From: Rhytidiadelphus loreus
Lineage: Eukaryota > Streptophyta > Bryopsida > Hypnales > Hylocomiaceae
Direction: 5' to 3'
DNA: 64,000 nt
NCBI GenBank assembly: GCA_947034895.1
Contig: OX344762.1
Coordinates: forward strand, 7,073,501-7,137,500
Position 1 is the stretch's first letter; each line of letters begins with the position of its first letter. The notes beneath the pieces were generated by a model. The model saw only the letters and a list, made by a program, of their open reading frames with translations, made no database searches and was not told the origin of the DNA. A program made the translations under genes and the position numbers. Positions 24,180-35,849 of this stretch are shown here, piece after piece.

Positions 24180-26704
24180 ATGTTGAGAGCAATAGTGGGG
24201 CGGGGCTTATTGTGTAGGTTCACCACGTCAATGGTACAACCCAACTCTACTTTTGTGTTTTCTTCTTCAAAATGGTTCCATGCCACTCCTTGTCGTCAAG
24301 GTATCCCTCTAATCAATTAATTTTGTTTGTTGACCGCCATTAAGATTTTGTTCCAATTCTTTGCACTAATACTATTACATATATTTCTTTTCATTTTGCT
24401 AATTTTGTTTATTGATGTAAGCAACTTGAGTATGGTTCCATTTGTAGCTGCTATTTGACTTAATGCAAATTGTTGTTGTTTTCTTTGTATAATAAATTGC
24501 TACTTTCAAGGACACCCTAAAATACCTTTCATTTATTTGCGTGGATGAGAATTTTTAGCTACCATTCTTGCCAATAGTTCCTATTGTCTAGAATCTATAA
24601 ATGTTGGTATTGATTTTAAATTTGCGACAATGATTGTGGTGTTCTATAGAGTCTTTGTAACACCTTTCAACTATATGTATATGTGCATCAAATTTCTATT
24701 CCAAATATAAAAGTCGTACATCTTGACTCAATGAACAAGTGTATAATTATTCTTTTTGCAATATTTGTTTGACATTGAATTGCTAATTGCTAAATAGAGG
24801 TTTATTTCATTATTTTATAGGTTTCAAATTGTCTCGAATATATTCTACTCCAATTAGAGATATTAGACATTCCTTGTGCAACAATTGGATGTCGCATAGA
24901 AAAAGTTGCAAGGGTTTTTTAGTTGCCTAATACTAAATGAAATAGATGAGCAAAGGATTGCAAAAATCATTTTTTTCCATTATTGCAATTCATGGCATTT
25001 TCCTCATCAAGATTAAGAAGAATCAATGTCAATTTTGTTAAATTGGAATGATTTAGAAAACCAAATTGTAACATTTAATTGCACAATGTTTTTAATAGTT
25101 ACTAGGTCTATTATTGATTTATGTTTTAGGGTTTTTGCCTTGAAAAGTGCCAAAGTTGTGACTTTTTTTCAATTTAATGAGATTGATGATAAGCCAACAT
25201 TAATTTTTGTTGGACTAAGATTTCACTTATTAGATCACTGGATTGTATCAAATCTTTTAAATGCACATATTCATTAATATAAAGTGTTTTAGAGTGCCCA
25301 AATTGTAGCATTCAAGCTTACAAATCTCTATGAACTGTAATGAGGATTGATATGAGGTTCAAGCACACATCTTGGAAGTGTCAATTTCTTGATCATTTTG
25401 ATGAATACAATAATTTTAATTCAAGCGATAATAAGACTAGAATTAATGAAGAATTAGAAAAGTGAGAAATTAGATAGTGGACACATAGTTTATTGGAAGT
25501 ATTTATGATGGCCTTTGTACTTGATTTCAGATGAATTTGGAATTGCAACTGGAGTTGAGCGGGAGGAATTAGAATGGAAGCAACAGGTAGAGCTATTTCC
25601 TATATATGGTCTTGAACTCAAGATTCTTGTACCTCTATTGGATATGTATTGACTATCTTTGAATTTTTCTACAGGGTAAAGTGCAGTTCGATCTTACACC
25701 CCCTCAAGGGCCAATTGGCACAAAGGTTAGTTTGTTCTTTGCTTAAATATTTTATGACCAATGGACTCAGTTGTAGTTAAAACTACAATAGTATAGGATC
25801 TATACTAAATATACCTATTTTTGAAACACTACCATATGCATATTTATAATGTAGAATTATTCAAATGATCAAATTCTATTGTAGAAATAGTTATAGATCT
25901 GTGAATCTCTCTTGCCAATAAGACTTATTGTTGAGAAAAATATTCCAATAGTTATTTGTTGATAAGCTTGTCCTTGTTTAATTTAATGTCTATATCTTAG
26001 GAGGCTCCTATGATTGTCGAGTCACACTATGACGTACGGATTGTTGGGTGTTGCGGAGGTGTTGGTGGTAAGAGTTTTTATTTATTTCAAATCTTTTCAA
26101 TAAGGATCTAAAGAATCTAAAAATATACAAATACCAAAATCTACATCTATATAAATATGGTATATTGATTAAATGAGGAAAATAGAGAATTGTTATAATT
26201 TCACTCATGATGTGCACCACAATGGTTTAATTTGGTAGGAAAGATATGAATGGCAACCAAACAATAAATTGTTTAATCTTGTACCTTTATATTGTAATAT
26301 GAAATGGTCCTAGAATTTAATGTTGTTCTTGTTATATATTGGTTTTTAAACAGAGGATGAGCATGACATTTCATGGTTTCACCTAGAAAAGGGCAAGACA
26401 GTTGAGTGCTCTATCTGTGCTAAAGTCTTTAAGGTAATCTAAAAATTGATGTTTTGCCTTCATTAGTTGATTATTTAAGCAATGTAATTATGGTAGATGC
26501 CTCATAAAGCAATTTAAAAGTGTTTCTTCTTGTGTTCCTATTATAAATTGTGTATAGCAATTTTTAGAAAACCCAACCAATTTTTTAAATTTCTTTTTTG
26601 TCTTCAAAACATTGTTGATTGAACTTATGTGCACTTTGTGTATGGTTGTGCAGTTAAAGGTTGTAGGGGTAGGCGGTCAACCTGGACATGATGAACATCA
26701 TTAA
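24180..26704 (+). CDS. COX5B: Cytochrome c oxidase subunit 5b, mitochondrial, six exons
   Basis: Exons are 24180-24300, 25531-25586, 25675-25725, 26001-26067, 26354-26433 and 26654-26704. All have GT-AG borders and matching phases, giving 141 residues. The product is a nuclear-encoded zinc-binding subunit of respiratory complex IV in the inner mitochondrial membrane. The first 40 residues (MLRAIVGRGLLCRF...) look like a targeting peptide: basic, hydroxylated, almost no acidic residues. The core shows plant COX5b landmarks: IATGVEREELE, GPIGTKEAP, YDVRIVGC, EDEHDISWFHLEKGK and CSIC. Probable zinc ligands are Cys93 or Cys94, Cys117 and Cys120. The C-terminus GQPGHDEHH fits plant forms. The region between targeting peptide and core is shorter than I recall for flowering plants, so a missed exon in the 1.2-kb first intron is possible. 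Confidence 0.9.
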
Positions 26705-29682
26705 AAAATTGCCTATTGATATTGACTCAAATTAAAACTAAAAGAGCACTTTGGACATAGCTCTATCTTTGGGATTCCACTTTCAATTGAGCAAATTTGA
26801 AAGGGTGTACACATTTATTGAAGTTGCAAATTTAGAAGATGTTTTTTATCTGTAGTTTAAATTTTATGCTTAATTTAGGAGGGATTAAGCATAAAATTTG
26901 CAAAGGTCTCAATTATTTGAGGAAATTCATCCTCTTGAAGAAGGCATGAATTTAATAAAAAAATCAATCAATTTATTTGATGAAAAAAAAATTGGTTATT
27001 TATGTGCTTTTCTTTCATGCTATCCTTATTACAAATGGAAAATTGTTTAAATTGGTTTAGTACAAACTAAATGGAATTTAGCATCTTGTAATTCTAGAAC
27101 ATTTATGATGATATTATGATGATTTTCATTTCAATATGCAAGACTCAAGATAATACTAGGTATCATATTTCAAGTTTTTTTCAAGTTTTTTTTTCAAGAT
27201 ATAGATACTCAACTTGTTGTTGATTTTCAAATTAAGTGGTTGGGACATTGGAACCAAGAAATATCTAGATTTGGGATTTTAGTGCATAGGCAAGTTAGTG
27301 TTTGAACATACCTTTGACTAATGCTTTTACAACTTTTACCAATGTTTCATTGAACCACAACTAATCTTAAGAGAAGACTAAGAGCAATTCATGTAGTTCA
27401 TCAAAAGCACTATATACATAAACCAAGTAAAACCTATAAAGTTATATTTAATAATAAACTTTAATTATAATATTTTGAATTTAGAAAATTGAGCAATTGT
27501 ATAAAAAAAACCTAAAGAGGGTGTCCAAGAGTAGTAAGTTTGTTAGACAATGTTAAAAGAATCCTTAGAAATGCTAGCAGAATGTGGTCTCAACTCTCAA
27601 ATACGCAAGTCTTGTATTATATACAAGGGTCATTGACATTAAAAAAAATTAGAGGATGGCTTTTGTAAAAATTAGGCAAAGACCAAATTTAAAAAAATTA
27701 AATGTTGAAAATGTTGGGTTGCATATATATTAGTAAAAAACTTACAGTATATATGAAGAATTAAAAAATCTACGAATAGTTTAAAAAATTCCATACAAGA
27801 AGTTCCTTGCAATTAAAATTAAATTTTTATTAGAAAGCCCCCCAAATTGGGTAGCTTAGTCTATGATACATATATTAAAAACTCATATAATTAGGTTTCT
27901 AATGCTATTATTGTCTTCAAAATACTCATTTCATGCATATAAATAATTACATTTTTGGTTTCCTTGTTGAATGGGCTACAAGAATTTTGTACATTAAAAC
28001 AAATTATATTCCTTGAGATTGGACTAATATGCATTATAAGTGATTATAATGAGGGCCACACAATACAAAAATTGCTTACCCGGAAGTGTGGTATTCTACC
28101 AATGTATATATGGAAACCAAAATGTTATATCTACATATATGTTAAAATAAACCCATGGTAATTTTTTAAAAACTTGAATAAAAAATTTGAATTCTTTTAT
28201 GTCCAACATAGGGTGCTAGTATTGGAATTGTTGGACTTATAACAATTGAAACATAGGGTGTAGTAATTAGTTAATTACATACTATCTTACTTAGATTGAA
28301 TATAGGATGCCTTATAAAAATAATATAGGCTTGATACCATATTAGATTTGCTCAATTACTTTGCACTTATTGGAACAAACCTACACTTACAAAGAAATTT
28401 GTCAACATCGCGCCACAATATCTAAAATCATAGAAAAATGACCTGTATGTCAAAGAATTTCCATTCACAACTTTAGATGAAAGTAGAAATCTTGTCATTG
28501 GTTTAACAAATAAAAATATCATTCTAATTAGAGGCCATTGATTTGCAAAATCTAGCATCAGTTGTTGCCAGATTGTGTGCACTTCTTCCGCTTGCAAATC
28601 AAGCTCGCTTCCAAAATAATTTAATTCTTCAAGGTTAAGTCTATTTTCTTTGCTTACATTTGTCAACAAGTAGTTTAGTGTGACCATGGCATAGTGCAAA
28701 GTATAATTGTATGCATTGGAGGAGGTCTTGTCTTTGTCAAAGTTGGTTGTGTGTAGATGTTGAAGGTAGATCTTCTTTTTTGTTTTTTTATACATAGGAA
28801 GGTAGGCTATATTTGGATTCACGTGTAATATTTTAAGACTAATGCCTAGTCATTCCTCCAAGCTTAAAGTTTAATTATTCTATGTGAACCATTTTTTTGG
28901 TTAAAATTCAGATGAAGATCAAAGAGTGATAAATTCTCCAAATACACTAAAAAGGCAATTTTTGGTGATCTATTTTTAAAGTATTTTTTTCCTGTATAAA
29001 AATCAACAATAGTAAGATAAGGGATTCTCTAACATCATTGGCTACAAATTTGTTCAAAAAACTCTCAAGAAGAATTTGGATGACAAATATGCTTCTTTGT
29101 ATAATTATTTTTTTAAAGATCATATGTGACATATACACTCCTAATTTTTTGGGTAATATATAATTCTAGTAGCGACCTCTAGGTCAAAACTAATTATCCA
29201 ATTTTTAGAATTACATGTGGGATTTTTGTATTGACATATATAGGATTTACTTTGCAATTATGAAGACCATGGAGTGCCATTAAAGCCATAGAATGATGAA
29301 ACGAAGTCAAGACAAAAATAGTATGATGAAGCCACAACAAAAATAATATGATTTCAAAGTTACATGACGAAATTATTGGAATGAAGCCAAGATGAAAATA
29401 ACAAAATTTTGAAGCCACACAACTAAAATTAAAGTCTTTAATGCCTTTTTGATTGAAGGAGTTGAGAAGTTGAAAGGAAACCTTTCGGGTTCAACTAATT
29501 TCTGGAATTTAAAAACAATGAAATAGTTGAAAGTTTTTTCAAACAACTTATGGAGGCTTGATTGTTGGGCGGGGGGTCTTGAGAAATATAAGGTCCAATA
29601 TGAACTATTGGTTAACATATACCTCTAAAATCTAGAATTTATATTTGCCAAGACTTTTATATTAAATGAAGTCTACATACAT
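26705..29682. other. AT-rich intergenic DNA
   Basis: No well-supported gene; one exon-like frame is listed separately at 28367-28822. A 16-bp inverted repeat at 26859-26874 and 26884-26899 forms a small hairpin just past the COX5b stop. A stretch at about 29270-29620 resembles 38520-38870 in word usage (repeated AATGAAGCCAAGA-like words) and is probably an old dispersed repeat. Confidence 0.4.
28367..28822 (-). CDS. Exon-like open frame, weak COMMD-like pattern
   Basis: An open frame of about 150 codons has no ATG at its left limit, so it would be an internal exon or a relic. The segment TLHYAMVTLNYLLTNVSK, followed by a leucine-patterned helix ending SELDLQAEEVHTIW, looks protein-like for such AT-rich DNA. 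It loosely recalls the helical N-terminal part of COMM-domain proteins. I cannot find neighbouring exons or the C-terminal COMM domain. It could equally be chance or a pseudogene. Confidence 0.2.
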   Translation of the reverse strand: MNPNIAYLPMYKKTKKKIYLQHLHTTNFDKDKTSSNAYNYTLHYAMVTLNYLLTNVSKENRLNLEELNYFGSELDLQAEEVHTIWQQLMLDFANQWPLIRMIFLFVKPMTRFLLSSKVVNGNSLTYRSFFYDFRYCGAMLTNFFVSVGLFQ

Positions 29683-30020
29683 TTAACCCTATAAAGGTGA
29701 GTGTAGACATTACATTCAACAGGTTTATAATTTAGTATTAAAAATCTACTTCAAAATTTTGTAGGAAAAATATGCCATTGTAATTGTACCTCCTCAAAGA
29801 AAAATAGAGTATAAAATGAGTTATGGTTATTAATACAATATTTTAAGGTTTTAGTCCTTAAAAAATACAAGAGGGATATTTTTAAGATTAAAATATGACG
29901 ATTTTCTCAACTTATATGTTTAAAGACTAGTGAGAAACATATATTTTTCTTCGAAAAAAATATTTTAATCCCTAAAAGAGCCAACACCCATTGAATAGAG
30001 GTGCATCCAAGTATGTTTAA

Positions 30021-31163
30021 CCCCTAAAGTCTCATTTTCCCCTTGATTTTTTTAAACTTTTTGTGAAGATAAAAAAAAAACTAACTTTCGGGGGAATATA
30101 ATTTTTATTTCAATTGGTTCTTGGGAACAAAAGTTATGGCACAAAAGGTCCTTTTTTGGTTCAGCAAGCAAAAACTTCCTCATACAATTTTAAAAAAAAA
30201 TTTGTTTCTTATATATTGTGATTTTATCTATATGGAAAACTTTGATTCATTTCATTTGGATTTGTGATGTGAAAATTATGAACAATCTTATTTGGGGAGA
30301 AATTAGAGTATCTTCTTGAAAAAATAACTCATAGGATTCTATTACAAAAATTATGAGGCCTCTAAAGGGTTGTCAACTTTGCCACCCTATGTGCAATTAA
30401 GAATTTTTTTTCTCCTAGATTTGATGTGATACTACTAGTGCCACATTAGCGCCACATTAGACCAGCGATTTTTATTTATTATTATTATTATTATTTTTAA
30501 TATTAAAAAATTAATTAATTTAATAAATTAGTTTTAATTGATTTTTTTTTTTTACAATTTTATATTTGCATTGCGAGGCTGCCGAAAATCAAAAACTGTC
30601 AACCCTTTGGAGGCCTTAAAATTTTTGTAATGATTTTTGAATGCAACTTTTACAATTTTTCAAAAAAAATTGTTTGTCAAGGTTAAATTTGCTTGCTCAA
30701 AGAATCTCACCATTGGGATAATAGTGTTTCAATTACATCTTAGAGCTATTAATGATTTAGTTTTTCTTTTGATCTTAGACCTACTTCCACTTAACAATTT
30801 TCTAAAAAATAAAAATCAAATACATGTTTTTGATAAAAAAAATCCTAGACTTTCAACTCAATTCTTTAACACAATTTTTTTTAATTCAAAGTCTATAGAG
30901 CAAAGTTTTTCCACAAATGGGGGTCAAAGTCATTTGAAATTGCAAGCCAATGTTCAAAAAAACAATTTTTTCCAACTTTGAACGCTGGAGTATCTTCGAA
31001 TCTATACAATCAAATTTTATAAAATTATTACCACATGATCTAAGACAAATGAAGGATTGAATATACAAAAACAATGGGTTTTTTCATTATAGCTCTTTGC
31101 ATTAGAAATGGTAGTTTTTGAGTGTTTTATAGTGAAATATGGTCATGAATCTTAGGTTATAGA
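30021..31163. mobile_element. piggyBac-like element, long subfamily
   Basis: A 1143-bp segment lies between TTAA at 30017-30020, followed by CCCCTAAAG, and TTAA at 31164-31167. Its interior is clearly related to the element at 54433-55354 over most of its length. Shared stretches include AATCTCACCATTGGGAT and a right end running into TTAATATAAAT. The right terminus is damaged by extra bases. A separate 291-bp MITE (30341-30631) is inserted in it. Another CCC-type end follows a TTAA at 29965-29968, so the true left boundary could be there. Confidence 0.55.
30341..30631. mobile_element. MITE with about 38-bp terminal inverted repeats
   Basis: Both ends start ATTACAAAAATT and continue through GGCCTC and AAAGGGTTG, matching in about 32 of 38 positions when one end is inverted. 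The related element at 54433-55354 lacks this segment, reading from GGATTC straight to CTGAATGCAA. That confirms the insertion. The 291-bp interior includes a run of TTA repeats near 30476-30496. The superfamily is not clear; the target duplication may be ATT or similar. Confidence 0.75.
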
Positions 31164-31650
31164 TTAATATAAATCTATGGAAAAAAAATTCAAACTTTTA
31201 AAACATACTTTTATTTTCTAATATAAATTTTTTGAATTCACCTTTTTGACAAATAAATACAACAAATCACATTCATAGATAGTTGCAATATAAAGTTTAG
31301 AAAAATGACTATAGCCATTATGAATTCCTTCAAATAGCCACAATCCATCCAACTACAAACAAAAATTTAGGGCCTCCATAAGGTTGCATGAGTAGAACTT
31401 GATAACCAATTGACCATAGAATAATAGCAAAAACTTGGAGAATAGGTTAAGAAGAAACTATGCAAGTGTTTTGAGGGTTTGATATAGGGCAATCACTAAA
31501 GCAAAGGGAATTCTAAAAATAAATAGGCTAACAAAGAAGGCGAAGCCCGACAAGGAATGCCTGTTTATTTTCAGAATTCTTGACAGTGAGGAGATTGTTT
31601 GACATAAATGCCCATCTAGAATGGTTGAAATATGTGATTGATGAATGTCT

Positions 31651-31852
31651 TGCCACATTTAACTACTTCTGGACTATTCAATGAATTATGAACATAACAT
31701 CGGGAGGTTCCATGATGTTTGTATAGATCTCCCGATGTTTTGCCTAAATCTCTTGATGTTTTGCATTATCTCTTAATGACCAGTTATTTTTTCTCCCGAT
31801 GACCATTACTAATTTAGGACTTTTTAAAGTCCAAAAGTAGTTAAATGTGGCA
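31651..31852. mobile_element. Small MITE with 25-bp inverted ends
   Basis: A 202-bp segment starts TGCCACATTTAACTACTT and ends with the inverse sequence, with one mismatch over about 25 bp. The interior contains several CCCGATGT-like words. No target duplication is obvious and no second copy was found in the window. Confidence 0.65.
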
Positions 31853-31901
31853 TATGAAAAATCCGTAATCTCTTATTACATGGATTCCACATGCTAAGAG
31901 G

Positions 31902-31925
31902 CACTACAAGAGAAAGGGGTGTTTT
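31902..31925 (+). mobile_element. Solitary CACTA-type terminus
   Basis: CACTACAAGAGAAAGGGG matches the conserved start of plant CACTA transposons. The opposite end (CTTGTAGTG) was not found nearby. It is followed by short repeats of TTTTAAGTAA, which could be subterminal repeats. Confidence 0.4.
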
Positions 31926-32259
31926 AAGTAGTGTTCTAGACATCACGTCTTTTAAGTAACGTCTTTTAAGTAAGTTTTTAAGTAAAATTTTACTAAAAAG
32001 ACAATCTTTGCCCTTTTGCCCATTTTGGTATGATATTGAATTTCCATATCATCTCACACCATTCATAATATGATATGTGGCATATTTTTTAATACTAAAA
32101 TGACTTAATTTATGCCGAATATGACCTTCATGTAGGGTAATCTGACTTGGAATAGGGGTTTGAGCATGAATCCTATTGCCTTTCTTGAGTCTTTTTGGTA
32201 GTTTGAAAGGAAATTTTTAGATTCTCTTAGAATAAATGTTTTGGACTAAGTATGAATAA

Positions 32260-32762
32260 CCCCTAAAAGCCCAAGGGGTTCGGACAAAACACAAATGTGT
32301 TATAAAATATAAGCTCTATAATTTTTTTGAAGTTTGCATCAAAGAAAATAATGTGAAGCATGAAAAGTAGAAAGTATCCGTACAGTCAAAATTATAAAAA
32401 TATTTTTAGATTATCTTCAAATGAATTTTGAAGATAGAACTTCAAAAATTCATCAAAAATATAATTTCTATCTTTAGCATTTGAATTCTTTTTAGATTGG
32501 TCAAAATTGTGTTTTTTATTGATCTATGAAAAAATGCATAAGATTTAGTAATGAGAACATCAATACTTTCTCGAAATAGTAAATTTTTCAACACTAGGCT
32601 AATTCTAAGCACTTTGTGCTATTTCTCTTATAATTTTTGTTTGACTGTAGTGATCTTAGTTTTGAATAAAAATATTGAAAGACAATCCAATCTTTTTTAA
32701 ATTGAAAATTGAAAATTGAAAAAAAGCTTTGATCCCAAAATGGTCCCTCGAGCACTTAGGGG
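32260..32762. mobile_element. piggyBac-like element with ATAA duplication
   Basis: A 503-bp relative of 8956-9455. The left end CCCCTAAAAGCCCAAGG follows ATAA at 32256-32259. The right end, inverted CCCCTAAGTGCTCGAGG, is followed by ATAA at 32763-32766. The same non-TTAA tetramer on both sides shows that a 4-bp target duplication, not sequence conservation, explains the flanks. It is noncoding. Confidence 0.78.
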
Positions 32763-33106
32763 ATAAACTATGAATTTTCAAAGTATTGAAAATAGGGAAA
32801 CCTAAATCATCCCTAGCCTCTCATATATAGAAGTTGTACATTTTGGGCAAGAGTCTAGATAGGACAAACAAGTTAGATTTAGGTATTTTACCTTAAAGTA
32901 AGTGCATCTAAAATTGTCTAAATAAGCATTTGTGTTTGATTATTATTATTAAACTTTCTAAATTTTCCAAATAAGCATTTGTACTTGGTTATCATTATTA
33001 AACTTCTTTGATTCTTGCTGTGGATTTGTTGGAAATTTAAGAAGGATTCTAGATTATTTTAGAATGCAATTTTTTGCACAAAGTACAAATAAACTATGAA
33101 TATTCT

Positions 33107-33398
33107 ATTAGATGAGATTTGCCTATCTGGAAGGGCTGCGAGTTTCCAAGAAGAAAAGTGAACGAAATTGACGAAACTGGACGAAAGTCACCGTTCGCGA
33201 CTGCCAGGTCGACATTTTCAAAAAAAAAAAAAGAAGAAATTTAACTTTGTTTTCCATTTTAAGAACTTTAATTTTTTTTTTTTTTTTAAAAACAAACAAA
33301 CTGTCAACCGCGTTCGATGGGTCCGGGGGGAACGGCCGGGGGAACGGAGCTGAGAACAGCCTGAAACGGCCCTCCAACCCCCCCGAATCACATCTAAT
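33107..33398. mobile_element. GC-rich inverted-repeat element, copy 1
   Basis: The ends read ATTAGATGAGATT and, inverted, ATTAGATGTGATTC. Both are followed after about ten bases by GGAAGGGC or GGAGGGCCG. The two arms are GC-rich and surround a core of long A and T runs. A second copy lies at 56137-56454 with the same ends and a shared GAGCGACTGCCA-like block. It stands out sharply from the AT-rich surroundings. Superfamily unknown. Confidence 0.7.
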
Positions 33399-34857
33399 GA
33401 AATGTACAAAAAATAAGTGAATGCAAAATCAATCCTAGATCTTCATGTTCAAAGAACTTCCATTTCAAATAGTAGTTTAACAGTTCAAGGTCTGCGCTTC
33501 CCAAAAGTGAATGTACTTTAGTCAACCCAAATTGTAACTTTCAAAATATCCATTATTTGTATATTAATATGTATTTTAAACTAAGAAAGTGAATCTTGAC
33601 AAGTTTTAGTTCTATCTCATTTTGAAATTTTGAAAAAATTGAAAAATTGAACGAATTATTGCAATTGCAAGCTCGAAGTGTCAAAATCTATATCATGCCA
33701 TATTGTGTGGTTATCATTCAAATTTTCTTCTTTAAAAATGTTTCTTAAAATTTAACCTAAAAAATTACATTTTTTATTCTAACCTTCATTTATGGTAAAA
33801 CTTCTAGATTATTCTAGTATATATTATAATTGATATAATTTTATTTCGTCTTTTACTTAAAAAATTTACAATGATTTTATTTTTCCATCAAAATTTAAAA
33901 AAAAATCAGTGTCCATAAAAAATATGCTTTCTTACATGTAAACAAAATCAAGATTCTATATATATCAATTATATAATATGATAAATTTAGCTTGATAGTG
34001 AAATTTGCCTTGAAGGTCACTACCAAGGGTGTTTTGGGTGTAAAAAATGAAACAACTAATTGAGAAATTTTCTCACAAATCTCCATTGCTACTTGTAGTT
34101 CTTGAAATAATTTCAAATTAATTGAATTGCTTTTGATATATTTATAAATTTATTTTCACTTTTAGTCAGAAAAATTAAAACTATGACAATTTTTCATGAA
34201 ACAAGTGAAAATTTTCATAATGATTGATAGTTCATAGTGTTACGTAATAAAAATATAAGATTGATATTTGAACACAATTTCAAAAGGAAAATTAGCTTAG
34301 ACATATTGTTTTATTATTTTGCAATAAATTTTGTCCTTTAGGAGTTAAATGAGATGGTTTTATAAATAGGTTCCAATTAAATGCAATCATCATGCTTACT
34401 TTTATGTTGATGGGGGGTTCAAATCCTTTATCCTACATTAGTGGTTTCATGAAGTTGAAGCATTGACACACTCAACAATTCAATCTTCAAATTATTCAAT
34501 GTAATAAAAGATTGAGGAAGAGGATGTGATAGAATGAGATTAAACAGAAATTTATCCTAATTCAACAATAGAAGAGAAATGAAGTCACATGGGGGCTATT
34601 TTAGGGTTATTCTCCAAGCTATGAACCCACTTACTATTAGCTAGAATAATAAATAAATAAATATTAATTTAATTTTTAATTTTAAAATTTTAAAATAATT
34701 CAAAATAATATTAAAATAATGTTATCTAATGTGGTAGTGCCTACACCATGTTAGCAACCTACGTGTGCTCTTGAGTCTACACAATGAAGCTTCTAACCTT
34801 GGGAATGTGCATATAACTTGCGGTCCTATTGAAGTTTCATTTTCTTTGTAATGGAAG
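33399..34857. other. AT-rich intergenic DNA
   Basis: No gene or bounded repeat is seen. GGTTCAAATCC at about 34409 resembles a tRNA B box, but no tRNA cloverleaf can be drawn around it. Confidence 0.4.
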
Positions 34858-35357
34858 ATGCAAAAAATCAATACTCAGATTATATAATACAAAGACAAGT
34901 TGAAGAAGGGGAAGGGATAAGATAGCATAGTCAAGATATGCCCAAATTCAAGAAGATGCTAAAATTCAATCCTTAAATTGTATAGCACAAAGACATGTTA
35001 GTTGAGAAAGGGGCATAGATAGGATGATGTAGGTAAGATATGCCCAATTCAAGAAGATGCTAAAACTCAATCCTCAAGTTGTATAGTACAAGGATAACTT
35101 GAGAAAAGGACATGGATAAGATAATATACGCAAGATATGTTGAATTCAAGAATATTCTAAAACTCAATCTTCAAGTTGTATAGTACAAAGACAATTTGAG
35201 GAAGGGGCAGAGATAGGATGATGTGGACAAGATATGCCCAATTCAAGAAGATGCTAAAATTTAATCTTCAAGTTGTATAAAGATAGGTTGAAGATGAGGA
35301 AAATGGGATAGGATGACATACGCAAGATATATCCAAATTCGAGAAGATGCTAAAATT
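34858..35357. repeat. Tandem array, about 98-bp unit, five copies
   Basis: AAGATGCTAAAA-type landmarks recur near 34953, 35054, 35149, 35248 and 35344. The units share CAAGTTGTATAGTACAAAG, GGATAGGATGA and GATATGCCCAATTCAAG. Copies differ by about 10 to 20 percent. The array is noncoding. Confidence 0.85.
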
Positions 35358-35569
35358 CTTTTCTCCATCATTAGTTTATATGCAAAAACCCATTTTTTTA
35401 AAATGCATAGGTTCTCCTTGAAAGTACTCAAATTTAAAAATCTAAATCTAGTGATTGGTCTTAATCTTCACTATCGTTGAAAATACTATTAAGGGTGGTC
35501 TTAATCTTTGGACCAAGCAACAATGACAACACATGAGGGGTTGGTTTGTCCGAGAACTTACATTTGATA

Positions 35570-35590
35570 CACTACAAGAGAATCCTTGGT
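35570..35590 (+). mobile_element. Solitary CACTA-type terminus
   Basis: CACTACAAGAGAATCC resembles the start of CACTA transposons and the terminus at 31902. No matching inverted end was found. It is followed by two diverged copies of a roughly 100-bp unit ending in TAGTCACTA-like words (about 35640-35735 and 35848-35945) with a perfect hairpin between them. Confidence 0.4.
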
Positions 35591-35736
35591 ATTAAGTACA
35601 ACCAATTAGTTAAGAATTATTGAAATGTTGTTTCTAGTGCTAAATGGTCAAGTTGGTTGCGTATAATAAGTATGTTGCAAATCATCAATGCTAATAGTCA
35701 TTACATTACTAAAAAATTATCTTATTTGGTCACTAA

Positions 35737-35837
35737 ACAAAATAGTGAAATTAGGTTGCCCCACACTAATTTCTCATATCTAACATTCTCAGACATGGTC
35801 AACTATAGTCTGGGGCAACCTAATTTCACTATTTTGT
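35737..35837. repeat. Perfect 27-bp inverted repeat (hairpin)
   Basis: The arms at 35737-35763 and 35811-35837 are exact reverse complements (left arm begins ACAAAATAGTGAAATT), separated by a 47-nt loop. It lies between two diverged copies of a tandem unit within a probable CACTA-like element. Confidence 0.9.
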
Positions 35838-35849
35838 GTAGTTACTAAA

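Noticed and set aside
33123..33409. Minus-strand frames of 60-85 codons
   Set aside because: They fall inside the GC-rich inverted-repeat element and consist of translated poly-A/T runs and terminal arms.
34340..34420. tRNA-like B box (GGTTCAAATCC)
   Set aside because: No matching acceptor stem, anticodon loop or clear A box at the right spacing; a chance match or very old SINE trace at most.
34858..35357. Possible CRISPR-like array
   Set aside because: Units are about 98 bp and diverge along their whole length with no unique spacers; an ordinary eukaryotic tandem repeat.
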